Origin: Spirochaetaceae bacterium
GTDB taxonomy: Bacteria; Spirochaetota; Spirochaetia; Treponematales; Breznakiellaceae
NCBI GenBank assembly: GCA_031255115.1
Contig: JAIRTD010000273.1
Coordinates: 1-11,321 of the forward strand
Length of the DNA: 11,321 nt
Reading direction: 5' to 3'
This document shows, piece by piece, positions 1 through 6,739 of the stretch. A model generated the notes under the pieces. The model made no database searches and had not been told where the DNA came from. It saw only the letters and a program-made list of their open reading frames with translations. Position numbers and translations under genes: made by a program. Position 1 is the first letter of the stretch. Each line of letters begins with the position of its first letter.

Positions 1-434
1 TGTCCAGGGGAGGAAACCGTCCCGATAAGGTACGCGCCGAGCTTGTCGAACTGCGCCGCCATCTCCGTTGTCTGGGTTATGATCTTGGCCTGGGTAATCA
101 GAAACTCATTTTTGACGGATTCCGCAATGATGTATGCCTTGCCCAGGGATTTAAGCGGGTGGTTCTTTTTATCACCAGGGAGCATATCTTTTTTCTTGCA
201 GGCGAAGAAAACCACATAACGCTGGGAAACTTTTTGGAACATACCTTTGAACGCTGGGATCTTCCGGACAGGCCCCGTATTACCGGCAAGCATTATCTGT
301 GGTACCGCAGGCGGGATAACGAACTCATACTTTCAGGTTCGGATACAGAAAGACCAGAAGACTACCGCCGGGTCAGGACACTGGGCGAGGCCGATCCCCT
401 GCTTTTTTTAAGCAAGCTGCGGCAGCTCCACTAG
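1..434 (+). CDS. 3' fragment of an unrecognised protein
   Basis: The reading frame is open from base 3 to the TAG at 432-434, about 143 codons, so the gene starts left of the window. A GTG at 159 is an internal codon and not a convincing start, because coding-like sequence with varied, charged residues continues upstream of it. The visible part is soluble in character: charged helical stretches (VRAELVELRRHLR), then alternating hydrophobic and charged segments (FKRVVLFITREHIFFLAG), and a basic and aromatic patch (KHYLWYRRRDNELIL) near the C-terminus. There is no membrane segment or signal visible. I recognise no family. The neighbour on the right is convergent, with only 29 bases between the two stop codons and no hairpin terminator. 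That it is a real gene is likely; its function is unknown. Confidence 0.6.
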   Translation, partial: SRGGNRPDKVRAELVELRRHLRCLGYDLGLGNQKLIFDGFRNDVCLAQGFKRVVLFITREHIFFLAGEENHITLGNFLEHTFERWDLPDRPRITGKHYLWYRRRDNELILSGSDTERPEDYRRVRTLGEADPLLFLSKLRQLH

Positions 435-437
435 TGT

Positions 438-455
438 TCTGACAGGGTCTGACAG
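438..455. repeat. Short tandem direct repeat between convergent genes
   Basis: TCTGACAG occurs at 438-445 and again at 448-455, a 10-base period, inside the 29-base gap between two convergent stop codons. The unit is too short and too few to name. It could be chance, or a minor slippage product. Confidence 0.3.
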
Positions 456-463
456 AGATTGAA

Positions 464-1009
464 TCATAGCCACGGACAAAAGCGTAAGCCGGAGCGGCTG
501 TAGATCCAGAGGCGGACTCCCAGCTCTCCGTTGAAAAAATGAGCGGGGAAGTTAATTTTTGGGAGCACCTGTAGTCCCAGATTGTAGGCAACATTGAGAA
601 AGGCTTCAAAGTTTTTTGCAAATTGGAGAGACAAACCTACAGGAATACGTCCGCCTGCGGCAAGGTGGGGATCATCCTTGCGGAATAACGCCGTGGCGTA
701 CCCGCCCAATCCCAAATGCCAGCCAAGGTTAAAGTTGGCATCCTGGATCAGAGACCGGTCGATAACGTAATAATCGCCTGTGCCCCCCACTCCAAACATA
801 CTGTCGCGGATATTGAGGAAGAGCCCCCAATATACCGGAACGCTTGCAAGTTTTAGAGAGAGGCCGACATCGAGGCCGCTGCCGCCATCTCCAAAATTAT
901 ACCCTGACCGGAAAAGTACGCCGACTCCGGTCCCGCCAGGATGTTCTGCGAAGACGCCTACAAGGCCCACGCATAGTCCTATAATAAGAACCATCGCTAT
1001 CTTTTTCAT
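464..1009 (-). CDS. Exported small beta-barrel-like protein
   Basis: This encodes 181 residues. Residues 1-21 form a signal peptide (KK, then a hydrophobic core, with a probable cleavage after GVFA). The mature part is rich in Gly and in alternating hydrophobic strands: GVGVLFRSGYNFG, LDVGLSLKLA, GWHLGLGGYATALF, GRIPVGLSLQF, FEAFLNVAYNLGLQV, GELGVRLWI. It has no cytoplasmic helices. The pattern (signal peptide, aromatic-rich strands, RIPVGLSLQF, then a GELGVRLW ending) recalls the spirochaete DUF3996/BAPKO_0422-type outer-membrane barrel family; that assignment is from memory of the family pattern and is moderate. An excellent ribosome binding site, AGGAGGT at 1014-1020, supports the start. 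The protein continues about 11 residues beyond the strand that usually ends such barrels (SGLRFCPWL tail). The probable cellular location is the outer membrane or periplasm. Its physiological role is unknown. Confidence 0.8.
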   Translation of the reverse strand: MKKIAMVLIIGLCVGLVGVFAEHPGGTGVGVLFRSGYNFGDGGSGLDVGLSLKLASVPVYWGLFLNIRDSMFGVGGTGDYYVIDRSLIQDANFNLGWHLGLGGYATALFRKDDPHLAAGGRIPVGLSLQFAKNFEAFLNVAYNLGLQVLPKINFPAHFFNGELGVRLWIYSRSGLRFCPWL

Positions 1010-1026
1010 AACGACCTCCTGCCCAG

Positions 1027-1056
1027 AATATATTACCGGCGGGAATTCGTTTTCAA
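1027..1056 (-). promoter_or_regulatory. Candidate promoter of the beta-barrel gene
   Basis: Read on the minus strand, TTGAAA (1051-1056) and TATATT (1027-1032) are separated by 18 bases. An overlapping TAATAT (1030-1035) gives a 15-base spacer instead. The predicted start of transcription is near 1020, so the leader would be very short and would begin close to the AGGAGGT. It sits in the 117-base gap after the glucosaminidase gene. Motif match only. Confidence 0.35.
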
Positions 1057-1126
1057 GGAATGTTCAAACAAAGCAACGGCTGTGCCGCGAATGCTGCGAA
1101 ATGTTATTCGTAACGTGTTTTCGCGG

Positions 1127-1777
1127 CTAAAACGCGTGATTGTACAGCCGTTCCAGAATGGCGTTGATCTTATTGCCGTATTCGGGATCGCTGGCCCAGC
1201 GGCCCGCGAGTTCGTAGATGGTGGGCGCCGAGCCGTACTTTATCCAGCGATAGCGGGGGTCGACCAGTTCCCGGTTGAGGGGAGTTCCGGCGGCATAACC
1301 CTTGAGGTGCTGGACATGGGCCCTGACCCCTATGCGCGGGCTGGGGAAGCGTTCGCCCCGCTGTTCGGGCCCTATGGCGCCGAGGCCGCAGAAATTGTTC
1401 ATGTCGGGCGTTACCAGCCCGCCGTAGCGGAGAAAGCCGGTTTCGAGGCACATCTGGCTAAAGGCCACGTCGTGATTTACCCCTTCGGCCGAACATTCTT
1501 CAATATAAAGGGCGGCGAGATTTCCGGCAAAGCCCGCTTCCGCCGAGGCGTTGCGTTCAAGGAGAAAGGCTGCAAGCTGTTCGGCCCTGACACGGCCCTG
1601 CCCGAGTATCTGTTCCGGGAGCATGGGTCTTTCAGGAGGCCTCGCGGCGGGTCTTTCGGGCTGCCTTTCCGGGGCCGTTTCCGGCGGAGCCGCGGGGATT
1701 TTTGCCGCGCCAAGTCCCGCGCAGGAAACACAGAGCAGTACACAGCCGGCAAGGATAACGCTTTGGAAATGCTTCAT
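1127..1777 (-). CDS. Exported glucosaminidase-family peptidoglycan hydrolase, probable lipoprotein
   Basis: This encodes 216 residues. The N-terminus is a hydrophobic signal ending in LLCVSC; Cys19 is a plausible lipidation site, although the -3 position is not the classic Leu, which fits the relaxed spirochaete lipobox. Residues 29-55 are a Pro/Arg/Glu-rich linker. Residues about 60-216 match the endo-beta-N-acetylglucosaminidase fold (PF01832-like): FSQMCLETGFLRYGG places the probable catalytic Glu at 112, followed by the signature NNFCGLGA (127-134), FPSPRIGVRAHVQHLKGYA, and a C-terminal RWASDPEYGNKINAI block typical of this family. It is expected to cleave glycan strands in the periplasm during wall growth or turnover. 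No strong Shine-Dalgarno precedes the ATG; the start is chosen because it gives the complete signal sequence. It lies upstream of the barrel gene on the same strand, separated by 117 bases that hold a candidate promoter. The enzyme class is well supported; exact bond specificity is not. Confidence 0.85.
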   Translation of the reverse strand: MKHFQSVILAGCVLLCVSCAGLGAAKIPAAPPETAPERQPERPAARPPERPMLPEQILGQGRVRAEQLAAFLLERNASAEAGFAGNLAALYIEECSAEGVNHDVAFSQMCLETGFLRYGGLVTPDMNNFCGLGAIGPEQRGERFPSPRIGVRAHVQHLKGYAAGTPLNRELVDPRYRWIKYGSAPTIYELAGRWASDPEYGNKINAILERLYNHAF

Positions 1778-1916
1778 ATCTTTGTATCGGACGGCTTTAC
1801 TTCATTATTGAAAGGACTTTTTGCCTTTTGCAGCGTCTACCTGGGTTTTTTTAAAAAATTTTCAAAAAAATACCCAAAAACACAAGCAGATTCCACGGTC
1901 GGGCCATATATATAGT
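1778..1916. other. AT-rich divergent spacer with phased A-tracts
   Basis: This separates two divergently transcribed genes. A-tracts at 1853-1858, 1864-1870 and 1876-1880 have centres about 11 bases apart, close to one helical turn, which predicts intrinsic DNA bending. The T-tract at 1846-1852 adds to this. The same bases form a palindrome: TGGGT (1842-1846) pairs with ACCCA (1872-1876), and six T (1847-1852) with six A (1865-1870), leaving one bulged base. I see no good -35/-10 pair for the glucosaminidase gene. The likely role is a promoter-proximal bend, UP-like element or protein site. Confidence 0.5.
1907..1916 (+). promoter_or_regulatory. -10-like element abutting the radC start
   Basis: TATATA at 1907-1912 (with overlapping TATATA at 1909-1914 and TATAGT at 1911-1916) lies immediately before the ATG at 1917. 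A -10 hexamer ending at 1912 would start transcription at about 1917-1919, on the start codon itself. There is no recognisable -35 hexamer 16-18 bases upstream and no Shine-Dalgarno. This suggests a leaderless transcript helped by the A-tracts upstream. Alternatively the true promoter is further upstream. Confidence 0.35.
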
Positions 1917-2654
1917 ATGAAGAAACATAAAACAGCCAAAGCGGCGGCAGAGCAGGGTTTCCGGTATGACGCATCGGATTATACAAACCTTGCCAGCCTG
2001 CCCAGGGACCAGCGTCCCCGGGAAAGGCTGAGTCAACACGGCCCGGCGGCCCTGTCCGACCGGGATCTTCTTGCGGTGATTCTCAACAGCGGGATCAGGG
2101 GCAAAAATGTGCTTGTTCTGGCACAGGAATTGCTCGAACACCTTGACCGCATCAAGGGTATGCCCTCCATTGACGATCTGGCGGGGCTTTCCGGTCTGGG
2201 CGCTTCCAAGGCAGGGACCATACTGGCCATGCTGGAATTCGGCAGACGGCGCTGGGGGCCAACGGGGAGCAAAATCACCCATCCTTCCGACGCCTTTGCC
2301 CTTATACGGCATTACGCCGACCGGAAGCAGGAGCGTTTCCTCTGCCTCTCGCTCAACGGCGCCCACGAACTGCTTGCCGTCAGGGTAGTTACCCTGGGGC
2401 TGGTAAACCGGACCATAGTACACCCGCGGGAAGTGTTCTCAGACCCCCTGGCCGACCGGGCCAGCGCGGTTATTGTGGCCCACAACCACCCGTCAGGACA
2501 GCTTTGCCCTTCCAGCGAAGACGAAGATATTACGATGCAGCTGCTGACGGCGGCGGAAATACTGGGTATACACTTTCTTGACCATGTGATTTTTTCTGAA
2601 GAAGGGTACTACAGTTTTTCTCAAAGCAGGCGGCTGCCCGTAAAGGAACAGTAA
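1917..2654 (+). CDS. radC: RadC family JAMM/MPN+ domain protein
   Basis: This encodes 245 residues, close to the usual RadC length plus a short basic N-terminal tail. Residues 27-58 carry the family block LPRDQRPRERLSQHG followed by ALSDRDLLAVILNSG. Residues about 84-111 (SIDDLAGLSGLGASKAGTI) are a helix-hairpin-helix-like DNA-binding segment. The C-terminal JAMM metalloprotease-like domain is intact: Glu172 in REVF, then HNHPSG (His189, His191, Ser193) and the metal ligand Asp202 in PSSEDED, followed by TAAEILGIHFLDHVI. The ATG at 1917 is preferred over the in-frame ATG at 1821, because the 32 codons between are A-rich, non-conserved and lie in the AT-rich spacer. RadC's role remains disputed: historically linked to DNA repair, but knockouts in some bacteria show little effect. 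No downstream terminator is seen before the next gene. Confidence 0.95.
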   Translation: MKKHKTAKAAAEQGFRYDASDYTNLASLPRDQRPRERLSQHGPAALSDRDLLAVILNSGIRGKNVLVLAQELLEHLDRIKGMPSIDDLAGLSGLGASKAGTILAMLEFGRRRWGPTGSKITHPSDAFALIRHYADRKQERFLCLSLNGAHELLAVRVVTLGLVNRTIVHPREVFSDPLADRASAVIVAHNHPSGQLCPSSEDEDITMQLLTAAEILGIHFLDHVIFSEEGYYSFSQSRRLPVKEQ

Positions 2655-2677
2655 AAATTGGAATTTCGGCGGTACTG

Positions 2678-2706
2678 TTGCTCTTTCATGTATTAGCCCA
2701 TATACT
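2678..2706 (+). promoter_or_regulatory. Candidate promoter of the EIIC-kinase gene
   Basis: TTGCTC (2678-2683) and TATACT (2701-2706) are separated by 17 bases. The -35 match is weak (only TTG fits) and the -10 match is good. The predicted transcription start is near 2713, leaving a leader of about 22 bases before the ATG at 2735. The 80-base gap after radC and the absence of a strong ribosome site suggest separate, modest expression. Confidence 0.4.
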
Positions 2707-2734
2707 TGAGAAAGCTCCTGTAGCGTAAGAACGA

Positions 2735-5700
2735 ATGAAGACCAAGAAAACAATTTTCTTATTTTGGATACGACTCACCAATGTAGAGACACTGAGTATC
2801 ATACGAAACGCGCTCACTCTGACGCTTCCAGTGGTTATCGCCGGAGCAACGGCGGTATTGATAAATAATTTTCCCATACCGGCCTATCAATCCCTTATGA
2901 CGGGGATTTTTGGGGAGAACTGGAAGAGTTTTGGCGGCTATCTCTGGAACGGCACCCTTGCCGTCCTGTCTCCGGTTATGGCCTTTACCCTTGGATACAA
3001 TACCGCGGAACGGTACAACCTTAAAAATCCCCTTGCCGCGGTTCATCCGGTAATAGCCGGGCTTCTGTCTTTTTCCGCGCTCCTGGTGATTATGGAACCT
3101 TCGGCCCTGGACTTTGCCATACCTTTTAATTGGGTAGGGGTAAACGGGCTTTTTCTGTCCCTTATTGTCGCTATGGTTTCGACAAAGCTGTTCCTGTTTT
3201 TGTACCGCTTTCCCGCTCTCAGAATACGCTTTGATTCGGGGGACCCGGGCGTTTCCATGTCCTACGCATTCGCGTCCATGCTGCCCGCGCTGCTGACTCT
3301 GGCTCTGTTTTCTTTTCTTAAGGTAACCATGACGCGCCTTGGCGTTCCTGATATTCACGCCCTTATTTACGAATGTTTGACCAGGCCCTTTAAGGGGCTG
3401 GGAAACAATCTTGGAACGGCCCTGGTGTATAATTTTTCGAGACAGATGCTCTGGTTTTTCGGCATCCACGGGTCCAACGCCCTCGAACCCATTGCCACCG
3501 AAATCTATGTACCGGCCGCAGCCGTAAATGAGCTTGCCTTTGCCTCAGGAAACGCGCCGCCTTTTATTTTTACAAAAACCTTTTTTGATACGTATGTTTC
3601 AATGGGCGGCGCGGGCAATACCCTGTCCCTCCTGGCGGCGCTGTTCGTCGCGAAAAAAGGGGAGGGCGTCAGGCGCATTGCCATGATCTCCCTGCTTCCC
3701 GCTGTTTTTAATATCAACGAAACCTTAATTTTTGGCCTGCCCATAGTGTTGAATCCGATCTTTCTTCTTCCCTTTGTGCTGGTTCCCCTGGTATTGACTG
3801 TAACGTCCTGGGCTGCCGCTTCCATCGGGATACTGCCCATAAGCGCCGCAGCCGCCGAATGGACTACGCCGGCGCTTATATCAGGCTGGGTTGCCGCAGG
3901 GGGAATCTCAGGGAGCCTCATGCAGCTCTTCAATCTGCTTGTAGGTTTTTTTGTGTATCTGCCCTTTGTCCGCATAGCCGACCGGGTGCGGCGATACCGT
4001 TTTGGAACTACCTACGGCGAACTGCTCAGGGCGGGTTCGGGCCACGCCTATAGAGCTGTGGCCCAGCAGAACGGAGAGATAGGGGCCATCTCCCAGGTTC
4101 TTGCCAATGATCTTTTGGCTTCGATAAAAAAGAACGAACAGCTCCTCTTAAAAAATACGCCGGGCATTACCTTTATGCTTGATCTGGAAATGCGCTTTAT
4201 CATGGGAAGCGAAAAGGCGGTGCATTTTTTTGGATACAACGGCATGCAGGAGATGATGGGGCTGTCCCCCGGCGTCATATTCGGAAAAGTCCTGGACATG
4301 TTTTGGATAGACGACTTTGAAAACCGCTGCGCCAAAGCGATGCGGAGCGGCAAGGCCGTACGGTATCAGGAAAAGATGAGCTTTGTTACCGGACGGACTC
4401 TGGACTGCCAGATTGACATAACTCCGGCCTCCGAAGAGAGCGGCGCGTGCCGGGGCGTGGTGGTGGTGGTAAACGATGTATCCGCCCTGGTCAGCGCCAG
4501 GGAAGCGGCGGAAAAGGCAAGCCTCGCCAAGGGGACCTTCCTCGCCAATATGTCCCACGAAATGCGCACTCCCATGAACGCCATCATGGGCATGACCACT
4601 ATTGCGCAGAACGCCGCCGATCCCGGCAGAAAGGATTACTGCCTTAAAAAAATCCAGGAGGCTTCCACCCATCTTCTGGGCGTAATCAACGACATTCTGG
4701 ATATGTCCAAGATAGAGGCGGATAAACTTGAACTTTCCCGGGTCCGTTTTAATTTTGAAAAAGCCGTGCGCCGCGCTGTTGATGTAAGCGCGTTCAGGCT
4801 TTCCGAAAAGCATCAGACCTTTTCATTGGACATTGATCCCAGGATACCGCCCTTTCTCCTGGGTGATGATCAACGTCTTGTCCAGGTAATTACCAATCTG
4901 CTTTCCAACGCGGTAAAATTTACCCCCGAGAACGGCACAATCAGCCTCAGGGCTGTTTTTATACGCGAAGAAGCAGGTGAGTGTACCGTACAGGTAGAAG
5001 TTTCCGATACGGGCATAGGCATCAGCGAAGATCAGAAAAAACGCCTCTTTAGTTCTTTTGAACAGGCCGATTCGGGAACCTCCCGCAAGTTTGGCGGAAC
5101 AGGACTCGGCCTGGTGATTTCAAAACGCATCGTCGAACTGATGAACGGCAGTATATGGATAAAGTCAGAACCGGGAAAAGGTTCGAGCTTCTTCTTTACG
5201 ATAAAGGCGCGGCGGGCAGATAGTCCTGAAAGCGTCTCGCCTGCGCCGCCTGTCCAGGGCGAAGAACCCGCCGCGGAAATGGCAGGAGACGATGGGACAA
5301 GCAGCGCCGCTTCTGCCGTCGCAACCAGCGTTGTAAATGGCGGCGCGGGCAACAATGCAAACAACGGCGCGGATGGCGGCGCGAAAAGTTCCGGCCTTCC
5401 CCTTCAGCAGGAAAGCGCCAATAATTTTAGCGGCCGCAGGCTGCTTCTCGCCGAGGACATAGAGATCAACCGCGAAGTTTTCCTTGCCCTTCTTGAACCA
5501 ACGGGGCTGGTCATAGACTGCGCGACCAATGGCGCCGAAGCGGTGAATATGTTCTGCGCCGCGCCGAACTCCTATGACATAATTTTTATGGACGTACAAA
5601 TGCCCGAACTGGACGGCTATGAGGCGACCCGCCGTATCCGCGAGTTTGAACGGGAAAGAAACGCGCCGCGGTTTTCCGGCGAGGACTTGCCGCCGGAAGC

Positions 5701-5863
5701 TCCCGGAATCCCGATCATCGCCATGACCGCCAATGTGTTCAAAGAAGACGTGGAGCGCTGCCTGGCCGCCGGCATGAACAGCCATCTTGGCAAGCCCCTT
5801 GTCCTTGAGGATGTGCTTGCCGTGCTGCGGAATTATCTTACCGAAAAACAAGAGCGGCATTAA
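2735..5863 (+). CDS. PTS EIIC domain fused to a PAS-hybrid histidine kinase
   Basis: This encodes 1042 residues in one uninterrupted frame. An in-frame stop at 2726 fixes the ATG; the ribosome site is weak. Residues 1 to about 430 are a near-complete EIIC of the lactose/cellobiose type with about ten hydrophobic segments. It includes NNFPIPAY (44-51), the FFGIHGSNALEP loop (His245) and FNINETLIFGLPIVLNP (Glu329). In the ChbC structure the equivalent His and Glu contact the sugar; both are kept, but the Pro usually after that Glu is Thr330. A helical linker leads to a PAS-like domain (about 465-585). The kinase core follows: H-box SHEMRTP with His608, N-box NLLSNAVKF (721-729), G1 DTGIGI, F-box and GGTGLGL (787-793). 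A Ser/Ala/Asn/Gly-rich linker (about 828-898) joins a receiver domain with Glu907/Asp908, phosphoacceptor Asp953, Thr998 and Lys1020, plus an extra loop near 972-990. No EIIA, EIIB or HPt part is present. I infer a membrane carbohydrate receptor, or a transport-coupled one, feeding a phosphorelay. The output partner is not in this window. Confidence 0.93.
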   Translation: MKTKKTIFLFWIRLTNVETLSIIRNALTLTLPVVIAGATAVLINNFPIPAYQSLMTGIFGENWKSFGGYLWNGTLAVLSPVMAFTLGYNTAERYNLKNPLAAVHPVIAGLLSFSALLVIMEPSALDFAIPFNWVGVNGLFLSLIVAMVSTKLFLFLYRFPALRIRFDSGDPGVSMSYAFASMLPALLTLALFSFLKVTMTRLGVPDIHALIYECLTRPFKGLGNNLGTALVYNFSRQMLWFFGIHGSNALEPIATEIYVPAAAVNELAFASGNAPPFIFTKTFFDTYVSMGGAGNTLSLLAALFVAKKGEGVRRIAMISLLPAVFNINETLIFGLPIVLNPIFLLPFVLVPLVLTVTSWAAASIGILPISAAAAEWTTPALISGWVAAGGISGSLMQLFNLLVGFFVYLPFVRIADRVRRYRFGTTYGELLRAGSGHAYRAVAQQNGEIGAISQVLANDLLASIKKNEQLLLKNTPGITFMLDLEMRFIMGSEKAVHFFGYNGMQEMMGLSPGVIFGKVLDMFWIDDFENRCAKAMRSGKAVRYQEKMSFVTGRTLDCQIDITPASEESGACRGVVVVVNDVSALVSAREAAEKASLAKGTFLANMSHEMRTPMNAIMGMTTIAQNAADPGRKDYCLKKIQEASTHLLGVINDILDMSKIEADKLELSRVRFNFEKAVRRAVDVSAFRLSEKHQTFSLDIDPRIPPFLLGDDQRLVQVITNLLSNAVKFTPENGTISLRAVFIREEAGECTVQVEVSDTGIGISEDQKKRLFSSFEQADSGTSRKFGGTGLGLVISKRIVELMNGSIWIKSEPGKGSSFFFTIKARRADSPESVSPAPPVQGEEPAAEMAGDDGTSSAASAVATSVVNGGAGNNANNGADGGAKSSGLPLQQESANNFSGRRLLLAEDIEINREVFLALLEPTGLVIDCATNGAEAVNMFCAAPNSYDIIFMDVQMPELDGYEATRRIREFERERNAPRFSGEDLPPEAPGIPIIAMTANVFKEDVERCLAAGMNSHLGKPLVLEDVLAVLRNYLTEKQERH

Positions 5864-5876
5864 ACAGGACGACTGA

Positions 5877-5905
5877 TTGTCTTACCGGAAAAAACAGAGT
5901 ATACT
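5877..5905 (+). promoter_or_regulatory. Promoter of the phosphatase-PEGA operon
   Basis: TTGTCT (5877-5882) and TATACT (5900-5905) are separated by exactly 17 bases, which is the best sigma-70-type match in the window. Predicted transcription starts near 5912, with a leader of about 22 bases. A direct repeat TACCGG lies in the spacer (5883-5888) and just after the -10 (5905-5910), 22 bases apart, which might be an operator. Confidence 0.55.
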
Positions 5906-5933
5906 ACCGGTAAAATTCAATATGGAGCGATAT

Positions 5934-6719
5934 ATGCGGAAAAGATATGCTGTTTTGAGTCTTTTGGTACTGTCGGTTTTGCCGGTTATAATGGGCTGCG
6001 CTTCGGCCAACTATAACCGCGATTTATTGATGGGCATAGTCTGGCAGCAGGAATCAGGAGAGTATCCGGCCCTCTGCTATCAGGCATTTAACAGCGGCAA
6101 GGAATTTGTCAGGACCCTTTCCACCGCCGGAAAAACAGCGGCTGTTCTTGATATTGACGAGACTGTGCTTGACAACAGCAAGTACGCCGCCTGGATGGTT
6201 CGTTCCGGCAAGCCCTGGAGCGCCGCGGCCTGGGAACAGTGGTGCAACGACGCTTCCGCCCCGGCAATTCCCGGCGCCCTTGACTTTGCCAATTTTCTTA
6301 CCGCCGCGGGCATAGAGGTGTACTATGTCTCCAACCGGCCGGCGTCTACTACCGGCAGCACCATAAACAACCTGCAAGCCCTCGGTTTTCCCAAGGCGGA
6401 CCGGGACCATGTGATGCTCCAGGAAGATACTTCCGACAAGGCCCCCAGGCTTGGAAAGATACGTTCCCAGGGCTATGAGATAGTGCTGCTCGCCGGAGAC
6501 AGTCTTGAAGATTTTGAAAGTTTTACCCGAAGCTGGCCCAATGCCGAGCGGCGTACCTGGGTTGATTCCCAGGTCGAAAAATTCGGCGTCTATTGGCTTG
6601 TGCTGCCCAATTCGGTGTACGGGACCTTTGAAGCGGCCATCAAGAGCGGGTATCGCGGCCTCTCCCTTAAAGAGCAAGCCCAGGCCCGCCTTGACGCGAT
6701 AGAGGCTTGGGAGCCCTGA
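5934..6719 (+). CDS. Class C acid phosphatase / 5'-nucleotidase lipoprotein, e(P4) family
   Basis: This encodes 261 residues. GGAG (5924-5927) is placed six bases before the ATG at 5934, so this start is preferred over the in-frame TTG at 5877 (inside the promoter) and the ATG at 5922. The N-terminus is a lipoprotein signal: MRKRY, a hydrophobic core, then VIMGC with Cys22 as the lipidation site. The HAD-superfamily phosphatase signature is exact for class C: VLDIDETVLDN (71-81), with nucleophile Asp73 and acid Asp75, and Tyr84 three residues after the closing Asn81. Downstream are YYVSNRP (Ser133, motif II), DKAPRL (Lys169) and GDSLEDF (188-194), where the family usually has GDNLxDF. Proteins of this family dephosphorylate nucleoside monophosphates or NMN at the outer face of the membrane and so feed nucleoside, NAD precursor or phosphate uptake. 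It is first in a likely two-gene operon with the PEGA protein. Substrate is inferred from the family only. Confidence 0.93.
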   Translation: MRKRYAVLSLLVLSVLPVIMGCASANYNRDLLMGIVWQQESGEYPALCYQAFNSGKEFVRTLSTAGKTAAVLDIDETVLDNSKYAAWMVRSGKPWSAAAWEQWCNDASAPAIPGALDFANFLTAAGIEVYYVSNRPASTTGSTINNLQALGFPKADRDHVMLQEDTSDKAPRLGKIRSQGYEIVLLAGDSLEDFESFTRSWPNAERRTWVDSQVEKFGVYWLVLPNSVYGTFEAAIKSGYRGLSLKEQAQARLDAIEAWEP

Positions 6720-6739
6720 AACCTTTTCGGGGGCTTTGC

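Noticed and set aside
1113..1137. 9-pair imperfect inverted repeat at the end of the glucosaminidase gene as a terminator
   Set aside because: It contains a G-T wobble, overlaps the stop codon and has no T-run after it on the minus strand.
1082..1915. 277-codon open frame on the + strand opposite the glucosaminidase
   Set aside because: It is the antisense shadow of a gene with clear signal, linker and catalytic motifs; its own product has no family features.
1821..1916. Upstream ATG start for radC
   Set aside because: The added 32 codons are A-rich, cover the bent and palindromic spacer, and do not resemble RadC N-termini.
2759..3469. 236-codon minus-strand frame inside the EIIC region
   Set aside because: The product is basic and low in structure, and it lies opposite a well-supported membrane domain. 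The same reasoning excludes the long minus frames at 4148-4813, 5165-5860 and 6054-6677.
2735..4024. A frameshift or misassembly joining a separate EIIC gene to a kinase gene
   Set aside because: The frame is continuous, with a helical linker between the domains and no start codon with a ribosome site at the junction.
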